From: Spirochaetales bacterium
GTDB lineage: Bacteria; Spirochaetota; GWE2-31-10
Assembly (NCBI GenBank): GCA_017624275.1
Contig: JAGANG010000023.1
Coordinates: 1-32,043 of the forward strand
DNA length: 32,043 nt
Direction of reading: 5' to 3'
Under the pieces are notes generated by a model. It had not been told where the DNA came from. It searched no databases and saw only the letters and a program-made list of their open reading frames with translations. Position 1 is the first letter of the stretch, and the number at the start of each line of letters is the position of its first letter. Shown piece by piece: positions 22,064-30,830 of the stretch. The position numbers and the translations under genes were made by a program.

Positions 22064-23746
22064 TTATTTATCTTCTTTATCTTTCCAATCAGCTTCTTTT
22101 ATAGCTGCTCGTCTGATTTTACCGGAAATAGTTTTCGGTAATTCCTTAACAAAATCAATAATCTTAGGAAGTTTATAATCTGCAATGTTCTTCTTAAAGA
22201 AACTAAACATTTCTTCCTTACATTCATCTGACGGCTGCTTATCTTCCGACAAAACAACTGTTGCTTTGATTTCCTGACCTCTCAAAGGATTCGGTACCGA
22301 TGTTACCGCGCATTCTACTACATACGGCAATTTCATAATTTCATCTTCAATTTCTAACGGACTTACTCGGTAACCAGAAGACTTTATCATATCGTCTACA
22401 CGCCCTACATACCAATAATATCCGTCTTCATCCATATAAGCCGTATCACCTGTATGATAAAAACCATCATGCCAAACCATGCTTGTTCGTTCTTCATCAT
22501 TGTAATATCCGCAAAAAAGTCCATTAGGAATTGTTGATGTATCAATTACAATCTCTCCAATTTCTCCCGGTTGCACCTGCTCTCCGTCATGGCTTTGTAT
22601 TTGTACATTATAAAGCGGACTCGGTTTTCCCATAGAGCCGGGCTTTTGCTTCATTCCGTCAAAGTTTCCTATTATCAACGTAGTCTCTGTCTGCCCAAAT
22701 CCTTCTTTTACAGGCAAACCTGTTGCCTCGGTAAACTTACACGATACTACTGGACTCATTGCCTCACCTGCCGTAGTAACATATTCCAGTGAAGACAAAT
22801 CGTATTTTTGAAAGTTCAAACGAACCATCAAACGATACACTGTAGGAGGAGCACAGAATGTAGTAATACGATACTTTTCTATTAACTGTAAAATTTCTCT
22901 TGCTGTGAAATTATCTAAATCAAACGTAAAAACTGCCGCTTCACAAAACCACTGTCCGTAAAGTTTTCCCCACAAAGCTTTTCCCCAACCAGTATCAGAA
23001 ATAGTCAAATGTATTCCGTTCGGATTTACTCTGTTCCAATATTTAGCAGTAATAAAATGTCCCAAAGGATACAAATAATTGTGAGTAGTAATCTTAGGAT
23101 AAGTTGTAGTTCCCGAAGTAAAAAACATCAACATCGGATCTTTACCGCACGGATAATCAGCCGGTTTCGGAAATTCCGGCGAATATTTTTCTATTTCTTC
23201 ATCAAAGTTATACCAACCATCTCTTTTTTCTTTACCGGTTGTAATTTTTACCTTCAATATATCTTTATCTGCCGCATCTACAATTCCAGGAATGTTTTTA
23301 TCTGAAGTAGCGACTATCGCCGTAATGTTAGCTTTTTTAAATCGATACTCAAAGTCATGCTGAACAAGCTGATGTGTAGCGGGAATCACAATCGCACCGA
23401 TTTTGTGCAATGCTATAATCGAGTACCAAAATTGATAATGACGTTTTAAAACCAACATCACTCGGTCGCCTTTTTTTATTCCCATTTTGGTAAACATATT
23501 AGCGGTTTTTGAAGAACCTTCCATTATGTCTTTAAATGTAAATCGTCGCTCTTCTTTTTCATTAGAGATATGAAGCATCGCCAATTTGTCCGGTTGCTCT
23601 CTACCCAAAACATCTACAATATCATAAGCAAAATTAAACTTTTCCTGATTATGAAATTCTATTCCGTTAATAACTCCGTTATCATCTTTACTGGTAGAAA
23701 TAAATCTTCCGGCAATACCGGCTTCAGCTACAAACTCTTTTTCCAT
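22064..23746 (-). CDS. AMP-forming acyl-CoA synthetase
   Basis: A 560-aa ANL-superfamily ligase that activates a carboxylic acid with ATP to an acyl-AMP and then an acyl-CoA. It resembles medium-chain/butyrate-CoA ligases more than acetyl-CoA synthetase. Seen: phosphate loop FFTSGTTTYPKITTH (core 210-218), where the usual glycine before xPK is Thr215; GFGQTET; YHTGDTAYMDEDGYYWYVGR with the conserved Asp; DDMIKSSGYRVSPLEIE; and the C-terminal catalytic Lys in KTISGKIRR. Length fits the ACSM-like group. AGAGGA precedes the ATG by about 8 bases. Single gene with its own promoter and terminator. The acid substrate cannot be read from sequence. Confidence 0.92.
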   Translation of the reverse strand: MEKEFVAEAGIAGRFISTSKDDNGVINGIEFHNQEKFNFAYDIVDVLGREQPDKLAMLHISNEKEERRFTFKDIMEGSSKTANMFTKMGIKKGDRVMLVLKRHYQFWYSIIALHKIGAIVIPATHQLVQHDFEYRFKKANITAIVATSDKNIPGIVDAADKDILKVKITTGKEKRDGWYNFDEEIEKYSPEFPKPADYPCGKDPMLMFFTSGTTTYPKITTHNYLYPLGHFITAKYWNRVNPNGIHLTISDTGWGKALWGKLYGQWFCEAAVFTFDLDNFTAREILQLIEKYRITTFCAPPTVYRLMVRLNFQKYDLSSLEYVTTAGEAMSPVVSCKFTEATGLPVKEGFGQTETTLIIGNFDGMKQKPGSMGKPSPLYNVQIQSHDGEQVQPGEIGEIVIDTSTIPNGLFCGYYNDEERTSMVWHDGFYHTGDTAYMDEDGYYWYVGRVDDMIKSSGYRVSPLEIEDEIMKLPYVVECAVTSVPNPLRGQEIKATVVLSEDKQPSDECKEEMFSFFKKNIADYKLPKIIDFVKELPKTISGKIRRAAIKEADWKDKEDK

Positions 23747-24061
23747 TTACATTTCCTCTTGCATAATATTTATAAACAAATGAAGTGAATAAATTTTCGA
23801 AAGCAAAATAGTCTGAAAATCTATTTATTACATTTAACTGTTCATTTTTTTAATGGAATGCACCTTAATTGTCAATTAATTTTCTCAAACCTACAGATAA
23901 AATACTCTGATATTTCGTATTATTTATATTTTTTCTTTTATTATGCTTTTTACGCCCACTAACAATCTCAATTATTGCATTTCACGAATGAAAAAGTAAA
24001 ACATATTAAGCATTTTATTCCATTTCCGATAGTAAAATAAAATATATATCAGAGATACGAC
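23747..24061. other. Divergent intergenic region, AT-rich
   Basis: This 315-bp stretch separates the acyl-CoA ligase (minus) from the RND gene (plus). It holds the ligase promoter (listed). For the RND gene only an AT-rich -10-like TATATC/TATATA around 24043-24050 is visible, without a good -35. No small gene or repeat is seen. Confidence 0.6.
23847..23875 (-). promoter_or_regulatory. Promoter of the acyl-CoA ligase gene
   Basis: Minus-strand perfect -35 TTGACA (23870-23875), 17-bp spacer, -10-like TAAAAA (23847-23852). The leader would be about 95 bases. Confidence 0.55.
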
Positions 24062-27000
24062 ATGCTACAACTTCTATTACAAAAGCGAAGGATTCTTTTG
24101 TTAATTATATTACCTATGACGATTGCGGGAATTTACCTTTATACAAAGTTACCGGTAAATATGTACCCTGTAATGCGAAAACCTACCATAATGGTAAGAG
24201 TTCCTCACGCAAGTTATACCGCCGAAGATTTCCATTTTGAATTCAGTGACAAAATAGAAGATCGATTAAACGCACTTGATAACCTTGACAATATGGAAGC
24301 CACATATTCTGCCGGACGTACACAATATAAATTGGAATTTGAATGGAATACCGATTTTAAAACGGCAAAAAGCGATGTTGAAAGTGAAATGAACAGTCTT
24401 ATATCCAGTCTGCCGGATGAATGTGAAAACTTTTCGGTTTATTCATATCGCAGCAGCGGTTCATATATGACTGTAGCTGTTTATTCTTCCGTTATAGAAC
24501 AAAAACAACTTTATGATTTAGTAGAACCGGTTTTACGAGGACGTTTTTCACATGTAAAAGATGCCGAAGAAATTTCAGTAGAAAGCGTTGAAATTTTACA
24601 AGCAGAACTTTATCTACGTGTAACAGATATGCTTACTTACGAATTAACCCCGGAAGCAGTCGCATCGGCAATAAAAAGCGGTTATAAAAATATTTCAATC
24701 GGTACATTCAAAGAAAACAACAATGTTTATAACCTACGTATAAAAAACGGAATAGACACTGTTTTTGACATTGAAAACATTATTATAAAAGTAATCGGAA
24801 ATAAAAAAGTCTTGCTGAAAGACATTGCCGATGTATCCGTATTCTACGGATTACCGTCAAGTATTTACACCATAAACGGAGAACGCGGTGTAATTATTTA
24901 TGCAGAACCTAAAGAAGACGGCAACATCAAACAAATGGCAGATGATATCAAAGCCATACTTGAAGAAGCTAAAAAAGATTTACCCGATCACATAACATTT
25001 TATCCGTTAATTGACCCATCGGAATTTATTGACAATGCAATTATAAATGTAGTTCATTCCGCATTATTAGGAGCAATCTTAGCCGTATTTGTAATATTGC
25101 TATTTTTGGGAGAATGGAGAAATACTTTGATTATCGTAATTTCCATTCCCATAACAATGATAATGAGTTTTATAATGATGTATGTTTTCGGAGTAACGGT
25201 AAATCTTATTTCTCTTTCCGGAATGACATTGGCAGTAGGAATGGTAATAGACTCATCTATTGTTATAATGGAAAATATTCACAGGCACAGACTGGAACAT
25301 GTAGGGAAAAACTTTATACAAATGATTTTAGATGCAGTAAAGGAAGTAAGAGGTTCCGTAATAGCTTCCACATTGACAAGTATATGTGTTTTCTTTCCGT
25401 TATCTTTTACCGCACCTTTGTCAAATGCAATATTGGGAGACATTGCCCGTACCGTAGTTTTCGCTCTGACAGCCTCACTTTTTACCGGGCTTTTTGTTAC
25501 GCCGGTATTAGCATATTATTTTTATCGTAATGTTCCGGCAACACAAGAAGCTACAGGACTGGCAAAATTTTCACAAGGTCTGGTCAACAGATTAATTAAT
25601 ATTTATGAAAAAGGTTTGAAGTTTTTATTAAAATCAAAAGTTCGTTGCGTAGCGGCAATTATTCTTTCTTGTTCGATTCTTTTCCTACTGTTAATTTTTA
25701 TTGCACCGAAGATTACACGTGAAATTATCGCAACTCCGAAAAGTAACAGAATTTCTATACGATGTTACAACAACACTATAAAAGACACCGAAGAATTTCT
25801 TGATGCCATGCAAATTATTGAACAAAAAATAATCGATACTCTCGGAGATCGCCTTGTCAGCCGTTATACAAATATTCGCGGTACAAACTGGGCAAATACT
25901 ATCGTCGTATTACCGTCAAGTAAATATCTCGACGACGCTCTTGATGATTTGAAAGATGTTATCCAAAACGACAGTGAATGGGAATTTAATATTGCCGGCT
26001 GGGATCCGTCCAGTTTGCCGTTGCCGAGAACTTACGGATTACATATTCAGGTAAGCGGAAAAGATAATTTGGAAATCATGCACATAATGGAAAAAATCAG
26101 CGATTTAGTTCGAAAGGAAAATCTTTACCGCGGGACTTCAACATCTCCGTCAATTCGTCAAAGCGATGAAATTATGTTGTTACCTCGCAGAAATGAACTT
26201 GAACATTTTCCTGGTTTTTCAATATCCAAACTTGCTTCAATGATAAAAATACTTCTAAACGGTACGCAAGTAATCAAAGTATCGGAAAACAATCAAACAT
26301 TATATATTTACTTGGAATATCCGGAAGATGAAGGGCGTTCCATTGAAGATATAATGAAATACCAGCTTCCCTATGAAAATAAAGCATTTCCGTTTTCACA
26401 TTTTTTTGATTACGAAAAACGACGCGGTGTAAGTGAAATCAGAAGCGACAACGGAATAGAAACTTTTAATGTTTACGCTCATATGAACAGAGGAACGCCC
26501 GATTATAAAAAAAGCGAATTCGAAGCTATTATAAAACAAAAAATCGCCGAAGAAATCGAACTGCCGCCGGGATACACGGTAAATTTTGTAGATACTCAAC
26601 AAGTTATCAATGAAGCCGTAAGCTCGCTGTTTTCTACTATTATTATAAGTGTAATTCTGATCTATATGGTATTGGGAATACAATTCAATTCTTTGCGTAT
26701 TCCTATAATTATATTGACATCAATTCCGCTGGGACTTATCGGAGTCATCACATTCTTATACTCTGCCGATTCTACAATTTCACTCAATTCACTTTTGGGA
26801 ACAATACTTTTAAGCGGAATAGTTGTAAACAACGCAATTATTATCATTGATTTCTATATATTTTATCGTAATAAATACAAAACTCGACAGGAAGCATTGA
26901 TAATGGTAGGTCGATTACGTTTTACACCGATTTTAATTACTACAATGACTACACTTTTGGGAATGCTGCCGATAGCACTTGCATTAGGCGACAGTACAAA

Positions 27001-27130
27001 TATTGTCCAGCCGTTGGGAATCGCCGTGTGCGGAGGACTTGCCGTATCAACATTTTTGACATTGCTTTTACTTCCGGCAATATTGAACTTATTTCCGGAA
27101 AAAATGATTATAAAATCATACAAAAATTAA
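24062..27130 (+). CDS. RND-family efflux transporter (AcrB-like inner-membrane pump)
   Basis: A 1022-aa RND protein of full AcrB length: TM1 (about 10-30), a first large periplasmic part, TM2-6 (about 325-485), TM7 (about 520-545), a second periplasmic part and TM8-12 (about 855-1015). It should use an ion gradient to expel compounds. In the TM4 word GMVIDSSIVIMEN, Asp397 matches AcrB D407 but the second Asp (D408) is Ser398. In TM10, GIVVNNAI places Asn923 where AcrB has K940. The proton relay thus differs from AcrB, as in several RND branches of other phyla. No membrane-fusion adaptor or outer-membrane channel gene is adjacent. The start has only weak AGAG upstream. Confidence 0.93.
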   Translation: MLQLLLQKRRILLLIILPMTIAGIYLYTKLPVNMYPVMRKPTIMVRVPHASYTAEDFHFEFSDKIEDRLNALDNLDNMEATYSAGRTQYKLEFEWNTDFKTAKSDVESEMNSLISSLPDECENFSVYSYRSSGSYMTVAVYSSVIEQKQLYDLVEPVLRGRFSHVKDAEEISVESVEILQAELYLRVTDMLTYELTPEAVASAIKSGYKNISIGTFKENNNVYNLRIKNGIDTVFDIENIIIKVIGNKKVLLKDIADVSVFYGLPSSIYTINGERGVIIYAEPKEDGNIKQMADDIKAILEEAKKDLPDHITFYPLIDPSEFIDNAIINVVHSALLGAILAVFVILLFLGEWRNTLIIVISIPITMIMSFIMMYVFGVTVNLISLSGMTLAVGMVIDSSIVIMENIHRHRLEHVGKNFIQMILDAVKEVRGSVIASTLTSICVFFPLSFTAPLSNAILGDIARTVVFALTASLFTGLFVTPVLAYYFYRNVPATQEATGLAKFSQGLVNRLINIYEKGLKFLLKSKVRCVAAIILSCSILFLLLIFIAPKITREIIATPKSNRISIRCYNNTIKDTEEFLDAMQIIEQKIIDTLGDRLVSRYTNIRGTNWANTIVVLPSSKYLDDALDDLKDVIQNDSEWEFNIAGWDPSSLPLPRTYGLHIQVSGKDNLEIMHIMEKISDLVRKENLYRGTSTSPSIRQSDEIMLLPRRNELEHFPGFSISKLASMIKILLNGTQVIKVSENNQTLYIYLEYPEDEGRSIEDIMKYQLPYENKAFPFSHFFDYEKRRGVSEIRSDNGIETFNVYAHMNRGTPDYKKSEFEAIIKQKIAEEIELPPGYTVNFVDTQQVINEAVSSLFSTIIISVILIYMVLGIQFNSLRIPIIILTSIPLGLIGVITFLYSADSTISLNSLLGTILLSGIVVNNAIIIIDFYIFYRNKYKTRQEALIMVGRLRFTPILITTMTTLLGMLPIALALGDSTNIVQPLGIAVCGGLAVSTFLTLLLLPAILNLFPEKMIIKSYKN

Positions 27131-27157
27131 TTTTTTCTTTGAAAAAAATAAAAGCAA

Positions 27158-27185
27158 TTGCAGATAATAAACTTTTAGTTATAAT
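27158..27185 (+). promoter_or_regulatory. Promoter of the diguanylate cyclase gene
   Basis: -35 TTGCAG (27158-27163), 16-bp spacer, perfect -10 TATAAT (27180-27185), about 56 bp before the start codon. Confidence 0.6.
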
Positions 27186-27241
27186 CATGATGTTTATCTT
27201 GATAAGAAACTATTCTAATATGAAATATAGAAGGAGAATGA

Positions 27242-28267
27242 ATGTTAGAAGATGACCTTTCAATAGAAAATCAAAATCTGCGAGAAGTTTTGGAAGTTGC
27301 AAAACAAATTACCGCAGAATTAGATATTAAAAGAATTACTAAGAACATAACTTACTTTGTGCGATCAAAGTTTAATACATGGTGTTCATTTATTCTTCCT
27401 GAAGATTTTGACAGTGATTTACCGGTAGAATTTATTTATGAAGGCTCAAAACTTCGTCAAAAGAAAATGTCTTTCAAATCTTTAAAACCTCTTTTTGATT
27501 TCTTTCAGTCAGCAGAATACAATCAGATTTCGTTTACTCAATTTTCAAACGATTTCCCCAATAAAGATATTGTGCAAATATTGGAAGAAAAAGATCCGGA
27601 TTTCTTTCTTCCGTTACGTGGAGACAGTGGAATTCTAGGGGTTTATGTTCAAGGGAAAAAAGAGGATTTAAGTGCATTTTCCATTGAAGAAATTCAATTT
27701 CTAGCTAATGTTACCGGATTCGGTGCTATTTCAATCGAAAATGCCAATTTTTATCGTCGTGCAATCACTGACAGAATGACAAAGTTGTTCAACCATCATC
27801 AATTTGAAAAAACACTTGAAGAATACATCCAAAAAGCTGAAACCGGCGAAATAGATCCGTTTTCGCTTGTTATGTTTGATATTGACCATTTCAAATCATT
27901 TAATGACAACTACGGTCACTTGCAAGGTGATATTATAATCAAAGATATTGCAAAAATGTTGCTTTCCGAAGTACGAGATTGTGATTATCCGGTGCGTTAC
28001 GGTGGTGAAGAATTTATCGTAATCTTACCGGATACAACAATAGACGAAGCCGAAGCTTTTGCATCCAGACTTCGTAAAGATATTGAATCTCATGATTTTC
28101 CTGGCGAAAACAGAACTTTCAAATGTACAGTAAGTTTGGGTGTTGCCGAATATTCTCAAAAATACGTAAAAAACAATACCGATATGATAGGATATGTAGA
28201 CAAAGCACTCTATACATCTAAAGAAAACGGACGAAATCAAGTCACTAAATATATTTATAAAAAATAG
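27242..28267 (+). CDS. Diguanylate cyclase with N-terminal GAF-like domain
   Basis: A 341-aa cytosolic signalling enzyme that makes cyclic di-GMP from two GTP. The N-terminus (about 15-175) is GAF-like, ending FLANVTGFGAISIENANFYRRA and a linker helix into the GGDEF domain (about 178-338). The active site is GGEEF (254-258), with D(I)DHFKSFND for metal and GTP binding. An inhibitory I-site RDCD (245-248) lies exactly five residues before it, so product inhibition is likely. No transmembrane segment, so the GAF domain probably senses a cytosolic signal. AAGGAG precedes the ATG by 7 bases. It has its own promoter after the RND gene. Confidence 0.95.
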   Translation: MLEDDLSIENQNLREVLEVAKQITAELDIKRITKNITYFVRSKFNTWCSFILPEDFDSDLPVEFIYEGSKLRQKKMSFKSLKPLFDFFQSAEYNQISFTQFSNDFPNKDIVQILEEKDPDFFLPLRGDSGILGVYVQGKKEDLSAFSIEEIQFLANVTGFGAISIENANFYRRAITDRMTKLFNHHQFEKTLEEYIQKAETGEIDPFSLVMFDIDHFKSFNDNYGHLQGDIIIKDIAKMLLSEVRDCDYPVRYGGEEFIVILPDTTIDEAEAFASRLRKDIESHDFPGENRTFKCTVSLGVAEYSQKYVKNNTDMIGYVDKALYTSKENGRNQVTKYIYKK

Positions 28268-28297
28268 TTTCTTTACCATATTATTTTTTAACTCCGG

Positions 28298-28331
28298 GGG
28301 CTGTCTGAAACAAATAAGACAGTCCTTTTTT
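28298..28331 (+). terminator. Terminator of the diguanylate cyclase gene
   Basis: A 9-bp stem GGGCTGTCT/AGACAGTCC (28298-28306 with 28317-28325, one G-U pair) followed by a T-run. Confidence 0.9.
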
Positions 28332-28355
28332 ATTTTCGGAAAGTTCTCCAGCTAT

Positions 28356-28386
28356 AAAAAAACCGCCCGGATAACACCAAGGCGGT
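28356..28386 (-). terminator. Terminator of the MATE operon
   Basis: On the minus strand, stem ACCGCC/GGCGGT (28381-28386 with 28362-28367) followed by TTTTTTT. Confidence 0.85.
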
Positions 28387-28426
28387 ATAAAAAAACTAAG
28401 AGAAAAAATAGTTAATCATGTCAGAA

Positions 28427-29773
28427 TCAAACTAACTTTTTCATCCATTTTTTGCTTTTTACTCTGATAAGCCCCAATAATAACCGAACAATTTCTTCTA
28501 TCGATACAAGAACGTAAACTATTTTAATATCAAGTTTAAAAACAAAAGCCCCCAATATACCTAAAGGAATTCCTATTCCCCAAGTTCCTAATACATCAAG
28601 AAATAAAGTATATTTCGTTTGTCCGCCGCTGCGAATTACACCTCCGAGAATTACCATGTTCGATACTTTTATCCACAAGAAAAATGCAAATATGATTAAA
28701 AGATGTTTTGCTAACAACCGCACTTGCATATTTACATTATAAAAACCTGTGTACAAGCCCGCAGCTGCAATTATTACCAATCCCATTGCAACACATCCTA
28801 TAATACAAAGTTTGAAAAAATCCCATGATGCAATATAAGCCTGTTTGTCTTTTCCTGCTCCCAACAGATTCCCGATAATAATTCCTGCAGCTGCAGAAAG
28901 TCCCGTAAAAAAACCGACAGTCAATCCTTGCACCGGAAATGTCAAAGCCATTGCCGCAAGTTGCTCTGTTCCGATTCTTCCGTATATCATTGTATATCCG
29001 GAATCTCCCAATGCCCACAACAACTCATTTCCTATTGCCGGAAGTGCCGTTATAAAAAATGTCCATATAAAATCTTTCGAACAACGAACTTTCATTGCTT
29101 GCAATACATTACCGCAGTGTGCAACTTTTTGCATATAAACAATCAAAATTATTGCTTCTATCATATATGAAATAACCGTAGCTATAGCTGCACCTTCAGC
29201 TCCCATTGCAGGACATCCGAATAAACCAAATATCAATAATGCATTCAATCCGGTATTCACAATTACGGCAATAATTCCGGTAATCATGGGTAAATTCGCA
29301 TTTCCGGTACTTCTCAAAACAGCCGAACATGCCATTATAAAAATTAACGGAATATAGCTTAATGAACAAATTCGAAGGTAACCTATCCCGGCAGAAATTA
29401 CGGCAGCATCATTTGTAAAAATATTCAGTAAGATTTCAGGTGCAAAAAATGCCGCTAAAAAAAACGGTAATACAAGAAATGAACATCCGAAAATTGTCGA
29501 ACGCATTACCTGTGCATGACGAGATTTATCTCCGGCACCTTCGTATTGCGACGCAAATATTGATGCTGCCGCAGTTATTCCCGAAAGCGTATAAATTAAA
29601 ATAAAACCGGGTCGTCCGCCCAAACTTACGGCTGCAACTACATTTTCACCTAATTGCCCGATCATTACCTGATCAATCATTCCCAAAAATGACTGTATCA
29701 AACTTTGAACAGATATGGGCAATGCAATAGACAAAAGTTGTTTTGTATCAAGCTCTTTTAAAATTCTTCTCAT
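28427..29773 (-). CDS. MATE-family efflux transporter
   Basis: A 448-aa multidrug and toxin extrusion protein with about 12 membrane helices in two related halves. The N-terminal ALPISVQSLIQSFLGMIDQVMIGQLGENVVAAVSLGG is the family start signature; SAVLRSTGNANLPMI and the matching SNMVILGGVIRSGGQTKY are the paired motifs of the two halves. It exports cationic or other small compounds using an ion gradient; which one is not visible. It follows the trmB-type regulator directly: the regulator's TAA is followed at once by this ATG, and AAAGGGGAT at the end of the regulator gene is the ribosome site. The pair forms one operon, probably autoregulated. Confidence 0.95.
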   Translation of the reverse strand: MRRILKELDTKQLLSIALPISVQSLIQSFLGMIDQVMIGQLGENVVAAVSLGGRPGFILIYTLSGITAAASIFASQYEGAGDKSRHAQVMRSTIFGCSFLVLPFFLAAFFAPEILLNIFTNDAAVISAGIGYLRICSLSYIPLIFIMACSAVLRSTGNANLPMITGIIAVIVNTGLNALLIFGLFGCPAMGAEGAAIATVISYMIEAIILIVYMQKVAHCGNVLQAMKVRCSKDFIWTFFITALPAIGNELLWALGDSGYTMIYGRIGTEQLAAMALTFPVQGLTVGFFTGLSAAAGIIIGNLLGAGKDKQAYIASWDFFKLCIIGCVAMGLVIIAAAGLYTGFYNVNMQVRLLAKHLLIIFAFFLWIKVSNMVILGGVIRSGGQTKYTLFLDVLGTWGIGIPLGILGAFVFKLDIKIVYVLVSIEEIVRLLLGLIRVKSKKWMKKLV

Positions 29774-30607
29774 TTACAATCCCCTTTCCATCAATGTTCC
29801 GATTTGAATAGAAGAATCAATCAAATCTTTTCCGTATTGCTTCTTCAAACGTTGTAAATAAATGTCAAAATGAATATGTTCCGTTACCAAATTAACTACA
29901 AGGCGATTATCACTCATCATTCCCAAAAAATCTTTCTCGCCTGTAGGAAGACGTTCGTTTTTCTTTCCGTGAGGAAAAAATGCAGCCCGGTCGTTACTTC
30001 CGATAATACAATGCATTTCATCTGCTACAAGAAGAATTCGTTCTTCTGCACAAGCAGCTTTTCCGTCATATCCGCAATAAAATTCTAAAGGAATTCCCAG
30101 AGTATCAAGATTACTCCAACTAAAAAGAATAATGCGTACGCCTCTGTTTGCTGCATTTTTTAGTGCATCTTCAAACAATTCTAAGTTCATTGAACAAGTA
30201 AAAACAATTTCCTTTTCTGTCATATCGATACGACGATTTATTGCACTGACCAAATTAGATTTTCCGGTAATATTCACAAAGCGTTCGTTTGATTTGCGTC
30301 CGTTTGTCAATTTTTCAAGTTCAATCTTCGCCGTTGCCGCATTTTCAGAATAACGACGTGACAATTCATTCATCAAAATATCCGGCTCAACCGTACTGTA
30401 TTCTGTTGTTTCACCCGGAATTACCGTAATAAAACCGCGAGATTCGAGGCTGTTTAATGCATTGTAAACTGACGGACGCTGAAGATTCAATTTTTTTGCA
30501 ATTTGATATCCGCCCATTTTATCCTCAGGTACAAGCGTACAATAAACTTGTGCCTCTATTTTTGAAAAACCCAAACTGCAAAGACAATCCAGTAATTTAT
30601 TTTCCAT
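29774..30607 (-). CDS. TrmB-family transcriptional regulator
   Basis: A 277-aa TrmB-type protein. The winged helix is at about 1-70: LGFSKIEAQVYCTLV, GGYQIAKKLNLQRPSVYNALNSLESRGF. The C-terminal part (about 105-260) resembles the TrmB effector domain with a PLD-like fold: IVFTCSMNLELFEDALKNAANRGVRIILFSW. TrmB regulators are best known from sugar metabolism in archaea; here the co-transcribed MATE pump suggests it senses a pump substrate. A promoter and a long palindrome lie directly upstream. AAGGA precedes the ATG by 5 bases. Confidence 0.9.
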   Translation of the reverse strand: MENKLLDCLCSLGFSKIEAQVYCTLVPEDKMGGYQIAKKLNLQRPSVYNALNSLESRGFITVIPGETTEYSTVEPDILMNELSRRYSENAATAKIELEKLTNGRKSNERFVNITGKSNLVSAINRRIDMTEKEIVFTCSMNLELFEDALKNAANRGVRIILFSWSNLDTLGIPLEFYCGYDGKAACAEERILLVADEMHCIIGSNDRAAFFPHGKKNERLPTGEKDFLGMMSDNRLVVNLVTEHIHFDIYLQRLKKQYGKDLIDSSIQIGTLMERGL

Positions 30608-30618
30608 GCTATCCTTCT

Positions 30619-30655
30619 TTATATTTAGTAGTATAAATTTTACTACTAAATATAA
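30619..30655. promoter_or_regulatory. 37-bp palindromic operator of the trmB-MATE operon
   Basis: Perfect 15-bp arms (30619-30633 and 30641-30655, core TTTAGTAGTA/TACTACTAAA) surround a 7-bp centre. It begins on the -10 box and runs into the transcribed leader, ending 12 bp before the start codon. A dimeric regulator bound here would block initiation, most likely the adjacent TrmB protein itself. Confidence 0.7.
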
Positions 30656-30678
30656 TCACATACATCTTTTCTTGTCAA
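30650..30678 (-). promoter_or_regulatory. Promoter of the trmB-MATE operon
   Basis: Minus-strand perfect -35 TTGACA (30673-30678), 17-bp spacer, -10 TTATAT (30650-30655), about 42 bp before the start codon. The -10 box is part of the palindrome. Confidence 0.8.
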
Positions 30679-30715
30679 TAGGTAAACAAAAGCAAAATGG
30701 GAAAAAAGCAGACAT

Positions 30716-30769
30716 AAAACAAATAAGCGTACAAATGAAAAATCAATTTGTACGCTTATTTGTTTTTTT
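30716..30769. terminator. 21-bp perfect hairpin, likely terminator
   Basis: 30716-30736 pairs perfectly with 30746-30766 (core AAGCGTACAAAT/ATTTGTACGCTT) around a 9-nt loop. A T-run follows on the plus strand (to 30769); on the minus strand only GTTTTATG follows. It most likely ends the minus-strand InlB-repeat gene, about 60 bp past its stop, and may also insulate the next operon. Confidence 0.7.
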
Positions 30770-30789
30770 AAAATAGATAATAATTTTTT

Positions 30790-30828
30790 GCCCAGGCCTC
30801 TATTCTATATTAGAATCAAGGTCTGGGG
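30790..30828. repeat. Solo REP-like palindrome
   Basis: CCCAGGCCTCTATTCTA pairs with TAGAATCAAGGTCTGGG around TAT, with two mismatches and one G-U pair in 17 positions. Its left half matches the RAYT-flanking copy at 21126-21141 (GCCCAG-A/G-CCTCTATTC). It lies 2 bp after the stop codon of the InlB-repeat gene. Confidence 0.7.
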
Positions 30829-30830
30829 TA

